Assembly (NCBI GenBank): GCA_017460065.1
Contig: JAFUBT010000007.1
Coordinates: forward strand, 1 to 58,808
Length of the DNA stretch: 58,808 nucleotides
Reading direction: 5' to 3'
Source: Candidatus Saccharimonadota bacterium
Lineage (GTDB): Bacteria; Patescibacteriota; Saccharimonadia; Saccharimonadales; Saccharimonadaceae
Positions 1 through 8,235 of this stretch are shown here, piece after piece; position 1 is the first letter of the stretch; each line of letters begins with the position of its first letter. A program made the position numbers and the translations under genes. Under the pieces are notes generated by a model that did not search any database, was not told where the DNA came from, and saw only the letters and a program-made list of their open reading frames with translations.

Positions 1-27
1 AGACCTGCAGGAACTCCTCTCGTAGAA

Positions 28-56
28 TTGCACCACCGCAAGTTTTATGCTAATAT
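28..56 (+). promoter_or_regulatory. Promoter of tRNA-Tyr
   Basis: A -35 box TTGCAC (28-33) is followed after 17 bp by -10 TAATAT (51-56) with an extended TGC just before it. Transcription would begin about 62-63, just ahead of the tRNA at 67. Confidence 0.75.
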
Positions 57-66
57 ACTGGCAGCT

Positions 67-152
67 GCTGGGATAGCGATGTGGTCAAACGCATCAGACT
101 GTAAATCTGCCGGCTTCGGCCTTCGTAGGTTCGACTCCTACTCCCAGCACCA
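67..152 (+). tRNA. tRNA-Tyr (anticodon GTA)
   Basis: The acceptor stem GCTGGGA (67-73) pairs with TCCCAGC (142-148), followed by discriminator A and an encoded CCA (150-152). The anticodon loop reads CTGTAAA, giving anticodon GTA. A long variable arm makes this a class II tRNA, as expected for bacterial tRNA-Tyr. The T arm contains GGTTCGACTCC. It has its own promoter and terminator, so it is a monocistronic tRNA gene. Confidence 0.95.
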
Positions 153-164
153 CGCCGTAATTCC

Positions 165-187
165 AGACCCCATCAGGGGTCTTTTTG
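165..187 (+). terminator. Intrinsic terminator of tRNA-Tyr
   Basis: GACCCC (166-171), loop ATCA, GGGGTC (176-181), then a T run. It lies 13 nt after the tRNA. Confidence 0.85.
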
Positions 188-260
188 GTGGGGGAGTAGG
201 AGGAGAACCTTGGTTCGAACGTTTTATCTGGTATAATAAATTGTAAAGAACGGAGGTATA

Positions 261-1022
261 ATGTTTAACTTAGAAAACCGCATTGCTGTCGTTACCGGAG
301 CATCTAGTGGACTCGGCCAACAAATCGCCCGCGCCCTCGCCAAACAAGGCGCCAACCTTGTGATTATGGCGCGTCGTTTCGAGCGACTCGAAGCTCTCAA
401 AACCGAAATCGAACAAGATTACCATGTTCAAGTCCTTCCCGTTAAATGCGACGTCACAAGCAGTGCAGACATTGACGCCGCCGCACAGACCGCTGCCGAC
501 ATTTTTGGCCGCGTCGACATTCTTATCAACTGCGCCGGCGCCAGCAAAGACGCCGGTGTTCTCGAAATGACCGACGAACAGTGGGACTTCACAATCGCCA
601 CCGACGAAACATCCGTCTTCAAAATGACTCGCGCCTTTGGCAAAGTCATGAAACAGCGCAATTATGGTCGCATTATCAACATCTCTTCCATGTATGGCCT
701 TGTTGGCAATACTAAAATTCCGACCATTGCCTACCACGCCTCGAAGGGCGCAGTCGTCAATTTCACACGCGCGACAGCCGCCGAACTCGCCCAATTCGGC
801 ATCACCTGCAACTGTATCTGTCCAGGCTATTTTGAGACCGAGCTCACTAAAGCTGTTCTCGACACGCCAGACTTTCAGAATTTTGCCCAGCAAATGGTAC
901 CAATGGGACGCTACGGCAAAGAAGGCGAACTCAATGCCGCTATTGTTTTCTTAGCGAGTGAAGAAGCCAGTTATGTTACTGGCGCGATTATCCCGGTGGA
1001 TGGTGGCTACACCAGTATTTAG
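261..1022 (+). CDS. SDR-family NAD(P)-dependent oxidoreductase
   Basis: A 253-residue classical short-chain dehydrogenase/reductase. The cofactor motif TGASSGLG is at residues 12-19, NCAGAS lies near residue 90, and the catalytic Ser with YHASK (Tyr/Lys) lies near residues 140-160. The C-terminus PVDGGYTSI is typical of FabG-like or gluconate-5-dehydrogenase-like members. The substrate cannot be read from the sequence; FabG (3-oxoacyl-ACP reductase) is one possibility, but no fatty-acid genes are nearby. The start at 261 is supported by GGAGG at 252-256. A TATAAT at 232-237 gives a short leader of about 20 nt. The next gene begins 2 nt after the stop, so the two are probably one transcript. 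Confidence 0.9.
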   Translation: MFNLENRIAVVTGASSGLGQQIARALAKQGANLVIMARRFERLEALKTEIEQDYHVQVLPVKCDVTSSADIDAAAQTAADIFGRVDILINCAGASKDAGVLEMTDEQWDFTIATDETSVFKMTRAFGKVMKQRNYGRIINISSMYGLVGNTKIPTIAYHASKGAVVNFTRATAAELAQFGITCNCICPGYFETELTKAVLDTPDFQNFAQQMVPMGRYGKEGELNAAIVFLASEEASYVTGAIIPVDGGYTSI

Positions 1023-1024
1023 AT

Positions 1025-1756
1025 ATGGCGCAACGGTGGTACAACGGCCTCAAACTATGGCTAGAAGATTTTAAGCGACTTAGTCAAATCGATTGGCACT
1101 GGCTAAGTGTCTGGCTGTCGCTCTATCTTAGCTTTTTACTACTCGACATCATTGCACCACAATTTAGCGGCTCCGCACTCATCAAGTATCTCGGGATTTT
1201 TCTCTGCCTAGTCTACGCTATCCAAAAATACCGCAAAGATCACCTTTTAAATATCGCCATCCTTCTCACATTTGTTGCTGACACTATTTTGGTCTGGACC
1301 AATCACGAAGCATCCGGTGTCTTCGTGTTTTGTTTTGCGCAAATGTTGCACCTGAGTCGTCTGACACGCAGTAATGGACACATTGTCTGGTATTATGCCA
1401 TAGCCATCGCGCTTGTCTTGATTTTCATCATACAGCTCGGCGACGTCCTGCCAATTTATGCCGCGACAGCCATCTATGCTTTTCTATTGTGCGCTAATCT
1501 CGTGCTATCGCTACGCAATTATCAGCGTCATCAAAACAACTTTCGCGCCCGTTGCTGCTTCTATGCATTCCTGTGTTTTGTCTGCTGCGACTGCTGCGTA
1601 GCCGCACGCCACCTGATGCTTGACGGTCTCATTGCGACGCAGTTCTTACCATTAGTATCTTATCTCGTCTGGGTCTTCTACTATCCATCGCAAGTTCTCA
1701 TGGCTAACAGTTCGCTCCTGCCAGATGCGCCAACCCGCCGCAAAATTGCAAAATGA
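1025..1756 (+). CDS. Multi-pass membrane protein, possibly YhhN-like
   Basis: A 243-residue protein with about seven or eight hydrophobic segments, starting near residue 28 (WLSVWLSLYLSFLLLDII) and running to about residue 220. The spacing of short helices and the segment FVADTILVW recall the YhhN/TMEM86 lysoplasmalogenase fold, but the match is weak and I would call the family only tentatively. A Cys-rich stretch (FVCCDCCVAA) lies in one of the later helices. It starts 2 nt after the SDR stop and lacks its own promoter, so it is co-transcribed. It ends with TGA, one of the stops showing that UGA terminates in this genome. Confidence 0.6.
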   Translation: MAQRWYNGLKLWLEDFKRLSQIDWHWLSVWLSLYLSFLLLDIIAPQFSGSALIKYLGIFLCLVYAIQKYRKDHLLNIAILLTFVADTILVWTNHEASGVFVFCFAQMLHLSRLTRSNGHIVWYYAIAIALVLIFIIQLGDVLPIYAATAIYAFLLCANLVLSLRNYQRHQNNFRARCCFYAFLCFVCCDCCVAARHLMLDGLIATQFLPLVSYLVWVFYYPSQVLMANSSLLPDAPTRRKIAK

Positions 1757-1781
1757 CCGCCCATAAGGTAAACTCATTATC

Positions 1782-2279
1782 ATGAATGGGAATTCCAAAC
1801 CTTATGCTATCCTTGTTTTCGGTGCGCCCATGAGCGGCAAGAGCAGCTTTGCGCAACAGTTCAGCAAGCGCTTTAGTGCTCCGTTCCTCAATATCAGCGA
1901 GCTACACGCAGAGTCGCGCATCAGCCGCAAAACCGCCATGAAGCTAGCAGCCGAAATCGCCAAGAGCAAGCAAACCATGATTGTCGAAGGCGGCCTTGAC
2001 ACCGAAAAACAACGCAACGAGATGAAGCGACTCTTCCTCTCCGCTGGCTATCTGCCAGTGCTCATTTGGGTGCAGACTGATTTGGCCGCCATCAAGCACC
2101 GCATGCGCCAAAAATACAGCAATCTCGCCGATGCTAAAGCCGCCCTTGAATCGTCATATAACAAGCTCGAAGCCCCCGCCGACTCCGAAAACGCCATCGT
2201 CATTTCCGGCAAACATACTTTCCAGACTCAGTGCAAGAACGTCCTCAGCGGCATCTCCGAGCGCAGTGGCGCCAAATAA
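1782..2279 (+). CDS. Small AAA/P-loop NTPase or kinase
   Basis: A 165-residue P-loop protein. The Walker A motif GAPMSGKSS is at residues 14-22, preceded by a hydrophobic strand AILVF. A second strand with MIVEGGL near residue 67 could act as the Walker B-like region of a nucleotide or small-molecule kinase, and a Lys/Arg-rich LID-like segment (HRMRQKY) follows. The substrate is unknown. A -10-like TAAACT ends 7 nt before the ATG and there is no Shine-Dalgarno site, so the mRNA may be leaderless. The next gene follows with no gap (TAA then ATG). Confidence 0.7.
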   Translation: MNGNSKPYAILVFGAPMSGKSSFAQQFSKRFSAPFLNISELHAESRISRKTAMKLAAEIAKSKQTMIVEGGLDTEKQRNEMKRLFLSAGYLPVLIWVQTDLAAIKHRMRQKYSNLADAKAALESSYNKLEAPADSENAIVISGKHTFQTQCKNVLSGISERSGAK

Positions 2280-2825
2280 ATGATTATCTCAGACAAAGAA
2301 TTTGGCGAAGTAATCGTCCGTAAAAGTGCCTGGGTGACAAACCCAAAGTTTTCCGTCTCGACTTCGGGCCGCCTCGCCATGTCTGTTCCCGCCCACACCA
2401 GTGAGTTCTTAGCCAAACGTTGGCTCAACGCCAGTCGTAAACAAATTCGCGATAAACTCCCCATCAATGATCCTGCCACCCAACGCGCGCGCGACGCCCA
2501 AAAGAAAATTCTTAGCAAAAAGGCTCGTGACTACCTACCATATCGTCTTGAATTTTGGGCGCAAAAATACGGTTATCAATACAGCGGCCTGCGTCTCTCG
2601 CATGCAAATACCCGCTGGGGTAGCCGCTCAAGTACCGGCACTATCTCGCTAAATATCGGCTTAATGAAAGTCCCCGAAGCACTACGCGACTACGTCATCA
2701 TTCACGAACTTGCCCACATCAATCACATGGATCATTCCGACGCATTCTGGGCCGAAGTCGCTGCACACGACCCGCACTATAAGCGTCACCGCAAACTATT
2801 AAAGCAATACTCGCCCGGCGTATAG
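2280..2825 (+). CDS. YgjP/M48-type zinc metallopeptidase domain protein (DUF45)
   Basis: A 181-residue protein with the zinc motif HELAH in IIHELAHINHMDHSDAFW near residue 140. This motif plus the downstream H and F-W pattern is typical of the YgjP-like (DUF45, SprT-related) metallopeptidase family. The preceding segment NTRWGSRSSTGTISLN is also characteristic of the family, which carries WGS followed by a strand before the HExxH helix. The physiological substrate is unknown. The ATG directly follows the TAA of the upstream P-loop gene, so translation is coupled. Confidence 0.85.
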   Translation: MIISDKEFGEVIVRKSAWVTNPKFSVSTSGRLAMSVPAHTSEFLAKRWLNASRKQIRDKLPINDPATQRARDAQKKILSKKARDYLPYRLEFWAQKYGYQYSGLRLSHANTRWGSRSSTGTISLNIGLMKVPEALRDYVIIHELAHINHMDHSDAFWAEVAAHDPHYKRHRKLLKQYSPGV

Positions 2826-2839
2826 TGTAAAATATAGGC

Positions 2840-3193
2840 ATGAACAGTATCGCCGCCATCATTGGGCCAATTTATCAAAAACTTCTACAGATTTGCGAAA
2901 AACGCCAAATCTCTCTTAATCTTGACCTCGAAAGGCCATCCCTCAAAATCCGCCAAGAACAATTACTGCGCGATTTTCTTCAAGATAGTCTCAGCTGTTC
3001 CATTAAATGTTGTAAAAAACACAACAAAATCACCATCTCTCAGAGCATCGACGAGCAGCGCAAAATACGTTTCAGCATCAAATCCGACGGCGACATCTTC
3101 GGCGACGACGTAAAAGCTAAATTGACCGAACACGGCTACCACGTCCGCTCGCGTTTTGGCTACGGCAACACAATTTCGGTCGAGCTCAATTAG
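2840..3193 (+). CDS. Degenerate stand-alone HATPase-like domain protein
   Basis: A 117-residue protein resembling the ATP-binding half of a sensor histidine kinase: a helix where the N box belongs (LLRDFLQDSLSCSIKCC), a strand (KITISQS), a second strand (KIRFSIKSDGD) and a C-terminal pair (HVRSRFGYGNTISVEL) matching the end of HATPase_c domains. The N-box Asn and a clear G1/DxGxG box are missing, so ATP binding is doubtful. There is no His-phosphotransfer domain or membrane segment. TAAAAT (2828-2833) ends 6 nt before the ATG, suggesting a leaderless mRNA. The assignment is by eye; it could be an unrelated small fold. Confidence 0.5.
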   Translation: MNSIAAIIGPIYQKLLQICEKRQISLNLDLERPSLKIRQEQLLRDFLQDSLSCSIKCCKKHNKITISQSIDEQRKIRFSIKSDGDIFGDDVKAKLTEHGYHVRSRFGYGNTISVELN

Positions 3194-3203
3194 CCGGTCC
3201 CAG

Positions 3204-5168
3204 TTATTGCTTACGCAATCGAATCGCAAAACCACCGCCAGGCGCCATGTACATCTCAATGCGATCGCCTTGACGAATCACTTTTTCTTCAATCACGTAG
3301 CCTAATTGATGGTCACGATAATGCGCATCCTCCGAATCACGGTAAATGGTCGCCGTATAGTTGACGCCCGGTTCCAGAAAATCAATATACAGCTCCACCC
3401 GGCGCCCCTCCTCATTCGTCACGCCTCCAATATACCAGTTGGGACTATCCCATTCTTGCCGCGCCACCACGAAGCACTTACCTACCTCCCCCATAAGTGG
3501 AATAGTACGCTCCCACGTCAAAGGCACATCCTGGATAAACTCATACAAATCATGGTAATTGACCTCATAAATCTGCGGCCGATCAGAAGCCATCTGCATC
3601 GACGAATAAATCGTCACATAATAAGCCAACTGCCGTGTAATTGTCGTCGCCATCCGTTTGGCATAGTTCGTCACATCCAGAATCCCTGGCGTGTAGTCCA
3701 TACCACCCGCCAGCATGCGCGTAAACGGTAAATAACAAGCGTGCGACGGCGCCAAAGCACCACCCTCATACTCCTGCCCACGCGCCCCCTCGCGCGTCAT
3801 TAAGTTTGGCCAAGTTCGCTCGATCCCCGTGCCCTTAATCGGCTCATGTACGTCAAGCATAATACCATACCGCGCCGCAAGTTCTACTACCTTTTGATAA
3901 TGCAATACACCCAATTGCGAGTGATGGTATTCGCGCTGGCCATTAATTGTCATTTTCGAGCCAGCATAGCCGGTCTTAACATAACGAATCCCCAAGCTTT
4001 TATAAAACTTAAAGGCATCCTCCATTTGCTCTTCATAGTTATCGATAAAACCTACCGTCTCGTGATGTCCAACAATCTCCACTCCGTTCGCTCGACCATA
4101 TTCGGAGACAATCTTCATGTCAAAATCCGGCGTCGATTCCAAAAACTTATTACGTTCGCCGTTTTCCAGCCAGTCCCCCTCCCAGCCGTCATTCCAACCC
4201 TCTACCAGTAGGGCAGGAATGCCAAGGTTGCGGCACGAATCGATGTATTGCATGGCGTGGTCAGTCGTGGCTCCGTGTCGCTCGCCGAGCGCCCAAGTCC
4301 ATTCGCCCACATACATTGCCCACCAAATTCCCATGAACTTCACGGGTTCTACCCAAGAAAAATCACCACGTGGAGCATCATTTAGATTCAAAATCATCCG
4401 ACTAGTCGTCAAATCCAACATATCGTGCGCAATGATGACCGTCCGCCAAGGCGTCGAAAAGGGCAGTTCAACATAGGCGCGCATGCCGTCTGACAGGGGA
4501 GTAATGTCTGCCTTTAGCACTGGGCCACTCATTTTAAGCGTCATACTACCGTAGTTGTAAAGCGCCGCTTCGTGAATCGATAGACAAACCGCCCCCGTAT
4601 CTATCGTCAATGGCGTGTGAACTGCATCGGTCAGTTGGCCGACCGGCATTTCGCTATAGTTATATTCATAGCGATCCGGCTGGTAAGCCGGGATGCTCCA
4701 AGATCGCGCGCTCGTGTCAACCGCAAATTCCGTCAATTCATCAGCAATTACTAACTTGTCCATTTCGGGTTGCGCTGGAATTTCGTAGCGAAAAGCAACA
4801 CCGTCATCATAGGCGCGAAATCGCAAAGTTAGCAAACGATTGGGCTTTTCTACCTCTGCGAGATAAATTGCCGTTTCGTTGTAATGATTACGGACGATGT
4901 GTTGTTCGCCCCAATGCGCCTTCCAGGTTTCGTCAAAAGTCTTCGTATAAGCTCGCACCAAGCCAAAATTTTCCACTAGCGGAGCCGCATCCTTTAGGGC
5001 AATACCTAATTTGGATTGCCGCAATACCAAACGTTCGTCCTTTTTGACAAAATAAGACATTCGGCCGCGATCCAAAATAAAAGTCGCCACCACCCGGCCA
5101 TTTGGAGATTTTATCTCATATACAGCGTCTGTCTTGTTCTTTTTAAACAGTTCGCCTAAAAAACTCAC
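3204..5168 (-). CDS. Glycoside hydrolase family 97 (alpha-glucosidase type)
   Basis: About 654 residues with the GH97 layout: an N-terminal beta-sandwich, a central (beta/alpha)8 barrel and a C-terminal all-beta domain. GH97 motifs include LLVEGWNDGWEG, VEIVGHHET, YVKTGYAGS, DVHEPIKGTGIERTWPN and MTREGARGQEY. In the family, three Glu residues act in the inverting SusB-like branch, and all three equivalents appear present. The retaining branch has an Asp nucleophile where this protein has Gly (KTGYAG). I therefore infer an inverting alpha-glucosidase. The longest frame opens at 5204, but TACAAT (5195-5200) lies inside it. GTG at 5168, 8 nt after an AGGA, is the better start. No signal peptide is visible, so it probably acts in the cytoplasm. 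It is divergent from the CotH gene. Confidence 0.85.
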   Translation of the reverse strand: MSFLGELFKKNKTDAVYEIKSPNGRVVATFILDRGRMSYFVKKDERLVLRQSKLGIALKDAAPLVENFGLVRAYTKTFDETWKAHWGEQHIVRNHYNETAIYLAEVEKPNRLLTLRFRAYDDGVAFRYEIPAQPEMDKLVIADELTEFAVDTSARSWSIPAYQPDRYEYNYSEMPVGQLTDAVHTPLTIDTGAVCLSIHEAALYNYGSMTLKMSGPVLKADITPLSDGMRAYVELPFSTPWRTVIIAHDMLDLTTSRMILNLNDAPRGDFSWVEPVKFMGIWWAMYVGEWTWALGERHGATTDHAMQYIDSCRNLGIPALLVEGWNDGWEGDWLENGERNKFLESTPDFDMKIVSEYGRANGVEIVGHHETVGFIDNYEEQMEDAFKFYKSLGIRYVKTGYAGSKMTINGQREYHHSQLGVLHYQKVVELAARYGIMLDVHEPIKGTGIERTWPNLMTREGARGQEYEGGALAPSHACYLPFTRMLAGGMDYTPGILDVTNYAKRMATTITRQLAYYVTIYSSMQMASDRPQIYEVNYHDLYEFIQDVPLTWERTIPLMGEVGKCFVVARQEWDSPNWYIGGVTNEEGRRVELYIDFLEPGVNYTATIYRDSEDAHYRDHQLGYVIEEKVIRQGDRIEMYMAPGGGFAIRLRKQ

Positions 5169-5250
5169 AATGCATTCCTCATTGCCATAAGCATATTGTA
5201 GCATACAAAAACACCGTCATTTTTCCGCAAAATATGGCACAATATAAGTA

Positions 5251-7224
5251 GTGAAGAGGGTTATATACGCAATCGGTCTCATTTGCTTTTTTGCTATTTT
5301 TGGCTATCATGACGTCGCCGCCGACAATGGCATTCCTAGTATCTCCATCGCACTCAACGGCACAACCATAGATATTATTCATGCAGGCACCAAAGACATT
5401 AAATATCCCGACAATTTTCTGACCGTAACAGATTTTGACCATATCGACTCTTACGCCGGCGTTGAAATCAAGGGCCGCGGCAACAGTACTTGGGCTGCCG
5501 ATAAACGCCCTTACCAGATAAAATTCGCACATACCACGGATCTGCTTGGCCTCGGCGCCAGTAAAAAATGGGTTTTACTTGCGGACTACCTAGACGACAG
5601 CCATCTGCGTAATCATTTAGCCTTTTATCTTTCTTACTTACTAGACATGCCTTATCGTGGCCACGGCCAACACGTCGATCTCTACATCGACGGCGAATAC
5701 CGTGGGCTTTACTACCTTTGCCACAAGAACGAGATCAGCCAACGCTCAGTCTACCTTCAAGACCCACGAGGTGTTTTAGTTGAAATGGATAACCTCTGGG
5801 AACCGGACGATGATTTTTTTGTCAGCGATTACGACAAAAATCGCCTGTTATTCAAGGACGTCAAGACCGACGACCCCGAACTCGCTGCCACAGCCTTTGC
5901 AGATTTTCGCCAGGCCTTCAATCGTTTCGAACGCGCTCTTTACGCCAGTGATTGGAATGGCGTCAAACAAGAAATTGACCTCGAATCATTTGCGCAATAT
6001 TTCCTCATGACCGAATTAAGCGTCGACGTTGACGGCTTCGCTTCGAGCGTCTTTTTCTACAAAGATGGCCCGCATGATCTCATTCATGCCGGACCCGTCT
6101 GGGATTATGATTTCGCTTTTGCAAATTTCCGCTGGAGTATCGACGGTCCGACTCTGTCGCCACACCGTAGCTGGGCACAACGCGGCACTCGCCGAGGCGA
6201 CTTTGCCGTGCAAGACAGCACACTATGGCAACATTTAATGGATTTTCCCGAGTTTCGCGACCAGGTTCGCCAAATCTATCAAAACAAAATTTTTGGGCAT
6301 GCCGCCGAAATTGACGAGTATCTACTTGCCAACGCCGACTATCTTCAAGATAGCGCAAGCCGCGATAACGCCACTTGGTGGCGCGAGAACTTTCGTCTCA
6401 GCGTTGATCTGTTACGCGACTGGGTGCAAACGCGCCTGGCCTACCTCGATCAACTATATGCTCAGCCCGACCAAGTCACTAGCGGCACCTACCGCATCAA
6501 CGGCTACGATGATATTGTTAACCGCAAATTCTTTACCGGCGAATTCTTCCTCCAAGCCCAAGACGACGGCAGCTATAAAATCCTCGACACAGCCACATCT
6601 TACGCATTGAGCGTCGTAGAACTCAACCAGTTTAACGAAACCGGCAATCAAGTATATTTTCAACGTAGTCGCCTCGACGATAGCCAACGTTGGTACCTCA
6701 TTCAAAAAAACGATCAGCAGTTTTATCTTGTCGCCAAAAGAAATGGCTTATTTCTCAGCTGCAACCAGGGCCAGCTCGAACTCCAAGAATATCGCGGCGA
6801 TGACGCGCAAAGCTTCAATTTATTCTATAAAATGCAAAAACTCATCCACGCCAATCGGCCAATCTATTATCGCCTCCAAAATAATTTCGGCCCCAGTGTA
6901 CAACTCTCCAACAGGGGAGGACAGCTCATGCTCCGTAGCCCACGTAGTCTTGACAGCGGCATTTTTCTCGTCGAGCGCCAAACCAACGGCAGCTATGTCT
7001 TCATCGATCGCAACGCCCAACGCAGCCGCCCCTGGATTATCCAAGAAAACCCTAACGGCAGCCTAAAACTCATCGATAGCCAAGGGCTCCGCGCCCTCAG
7101 TCGCCAGCGGCAGCACGTAGTATTTACTGAACTCGCCGAAACTCCCGACCAAGACTGGCTCCTACAAGAGTTACGACTACCGCAATTCGCCGACCCACGT
7201 ATCATCGTTTATCCTGCGCAATAG
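5251..7224 (+). CDS. Secreted CotH-family protein with C-terminal ricin-like repeats
   Basis: A 657-residue protein starting at GTG. Residues 1-24 form a signal peptide (KRVIYAIGLICFFAIFGY, then VAAD). Residues about 70-390 match the CotH kinase-like fold: RGRGNSTW-type segment (KGRGNSTWAADKRPYQIKF), W-x-L-L-A-D-Y-x-D-D-S-x-L-R-N, and VWDYDFAFANF carrying the DxD of the active site. The C-terminal third has repeated RWYLIQ, FNLFYK and DWLLQEL segments like ricin-type beta-trefoil QxW repeats, suggesting carbohydrate binding. CotH proteins phosphorylate secreted proteins in Bacillus; here the substrate is unknown. A CACAAT box ends 7 nt upstream of the GTG, so the message is probably leaderless. 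Confidence 0.8.
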   Translation: MKRVIYAIGLICFFAIFGYHDVAADNGIPSISIALNGTTIDIIHAGTKDIKYPDNFLTVTDFDHIDSYAGVEIKGRGNSTWAADKRPYQIKFAHTTDLLGLGASKKWVLLADYLDDSHLRNHLAFYLSYLLDMPYRGHGQHVDLYIDGEYRGLYYLCHKNEISQRSVYLQDPRGVLVEMDNLWEPDDDFFVSDYDKNRLLFKDVKTDDPELAATAFADFRQAFNRFERALYASDWNGVKQEIDLESFAQYFLMTELSVDVDGFASSVFFYKDGPHDLIHAGPVWDYDFAFANFRWSIDGPTLSPHRSWAQRGTRRGDFAVQDSTLWQHLMDFPEFRDQVRQIYQNKIFGHAAEIDEYLLANADYLQDSASRDNATWWRENFRLSVDLLRDWVQTRLAYLDQLYAQPDQVTSGTYRINGYDDIVNRKFFTGEFFLQAQDDGSYKILDTATSYALSVVELNQFNETGNQVYFQRSRLDDSQRWYLIQKNDQQFYLVAKRNGLFLSCNQGQLELQEYRGDDAQSFNLFYKMQKLIHANRPIYYRLQNNFGPSVQLSNRGGQLMLRSPRSLDSGIFLVERQTNGSYVFIDRNAQRSRPWIIQENPNGSLKLIDSQGLRALSRQRQHVVFTELAETPDQDWLLQELRLPQFADPRIIVYPAQ

Positions 7225-7234
7225 TTGTGTTTGA

Positions 7235-7263
7235 TTGACAGTTTACATGGTATGTGCTATAAT
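7235..7263 (+). promoter_or_regulatory. Strong consensus promoter
   Basis: TTGACA (7235-7240), a 17 bp spacer, TATAAT (7258-7263), with TGTGC before the -10. It drives the 84-residue gene at 7335. The roughly 65 nt leader contains a perfect hairpin GTCGCC-AAGT-GGCGAC. Confidence 0.9.
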
Positions 7264-7334
7264 AAACAAATAGGGTGCAAAAACACCCCAATTGTCCCTT
7301 GTCGCCAAGTGGCGACCGCACCTTAGGAGGAAGC

Positions 7335-7589
7335 ATGAAAACGCAGCACAACGCCGAACTAGTGGAAGCTTTTTTCCAACTATCGAACGCTCTCGCCGCC
7401 ATTGAGAGCCGTCTAAATTGGGATATACGCTTTGCACTCAAACACACCAAGGAGGCGATCGAAGAAGGCGATGCCGACGGTATTCGCTACCACAGCGCGC
7501 AGCTCGTCGCTGCCACCCAAGCAATGCCACTGCGCACTGCCAGCATCTGCGAGGCGACTCGCAACCTGTCAATCCAACTCAATAGCTAA
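7335..7589 (+). CDS. Small helical protein of unknown function
   Basis: An 84-residue protein with no family I recognise. It looks wholly alpha-helical, with a central acidic segment (KEAIEEGDADGIRYH). The start at 7335 is fixed by TTAGGAGG at 7323-7330. The combination of a perfect -35/-10 promoter, a leader of about 65 nt with a hairpin, a strong ribosome binding site and a long terminator points to an abundant, independently regulated product. This architecture is shared by the small genes at 17092, 37432 and 39464. Confidence 0.8.
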   Translation: MKTQHNAELVEAFFQLSNALAAIESRLNWDIRFALKHTKEAIEEGDADGIRYHSAQLVAATQAMPLRTASICEATRNLSIQLNS

Positions 7590-7596
7590 CTCCAAC

Positions 7597-7625
7597 GCGC
7601 TTGCCCTCGGGCAAGCGCATTTTTT
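7597..7625 (+). terminator. Intrinsic terminator
   Basis: A perfect 10 bp stem GCGCTTGCCC / GGGCAAGCGC with a 2 nt spacer followed by ATTTTTT. It ends at the 3' end of convergent rlmH. Confidence 0.95.
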
Positions 7626-8052
7626 AGGCATGATGATAGGGGCGACCAAGATTAATTTCCTGCGCTCGATATAGCTGCTCAACCAAAACCAACCGACACA
7701 GCTGATGGGGCAGCACCATCTTTGACAAGCTCAATACCAAATTTGCTCGCGCCTGCAACGCTGGCGAAAAATGCCCAAAGGCTCCACCCAAAACAAACGC
7801 TACTTCGCGCCCCGCCTCGAAAGCCGACTCTAGCCGCTCCGCCAATTCGGGCGAAGTTAGCAGCTCGCCGCGCTCGTCAAGTAGCACCACCAGCACATCG
7901 CGCGACAAAGCCGTTACTTTCGCCTCTAACTCCGCTTCATCCACAAACTGCCAACTCAACACGTATGGCTTGCGCAAGCGTTTTTCGTATTCGCCGCAGG
8001 CCTCCGCCAGCCACGCTCGGTTCTTTTTACCGCCCGCTATAATTCTAATCAT
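7624..8052 (-). CDS. rlmH: 23S rRNA pseudouridine(1915)-N3 methyltransferase RlmH
   Basis: A 142-residue SPOUT-class methyltransferase. It begins MIRIIAGGKK, has VVLLDERGE in the centre, and carries the SAM-binding knot FVLGGAFGHF followed by LSLSKMVLPHQLCRLVLVEQLYRA, the RlmH hallmark. The C-terminus GRPYHHA is the usual family end. RlmH methylates pseudouridine 1915 in helix 69 of 23S rRNA on assembled 70S ribosomes. The frame could be opened at 8058 (TTG), but TATAAT (8060-8065, minus strand) ends exactly 7 nt before the ATG at 8052, so I take that leaderless start. It is divergent from the rplJ-rplL operon and overlaps its promoter. Confidence 0.95.
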   Translation of the reverse strand: MIRIIAGGKKNRAWLAEACGEYEKRLRKPYVLSWQFVDEAELEAKVTALSRDVLVVLLDERGELLTSPELAERLESAFEAGREVAFVLGGAFGHFSPALQARANLVLSLSKMVLPHQLCRLVLVEQLYRAQEINLGRPYHHA

Positions 8053-8081
8053 TTGCAATATTATAGCATTTTTGTTATAAT
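8053..8081 (+). promoter_or_regulatory. rplJ-rplL promoter, overlapping the rlmH promoter
   Basis: TTGCAA (8053-8058), 17 bp, TATAAT (8076-8081) on the plus strand. The rlmH -10 (8060-8065, minus strand) lies in its spacer, so the two ribosome-related units may compete for polymerase. Confidence 0.8.
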
Positions 8082-8088
8082 TACCCCA

Positions 8089-8150
8089 GTTACCAAAGAC
8101 AGCGGCGACTCGTTCCGAGTTTAATCATGCCGCCGAGGCAAATCTTTCTT
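8089..8150 (+). promoter_or_regulatory. Ribosomal protein L10 leader
   Basis: The leader contains the L10-leader elements CCAAAGACAGCGGCG and, 19 nt on, TAATCATGCCGCCGAGGCA, which can pair as GCGGC/GCCGC. In other bacteria the L10-L12 complex binds this element and represses its own operon. A CAGATT/AATCTG hairpin follows at about 8184-8200. Confidence 0.8.
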
Positions 8151-8235
8151 GCAAATTGGTGACGTTTTCTGGCCTTTCGGGGTGCAGATTTTAACAATCT
8201 GGCTATTTTATAACACCAAAAGGAGATTCCTATCT

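Noticed and set aside
28-246. A 72-codon reading frame
   Set aside because: It runs straight through tRNA-Tyr and its terminator.
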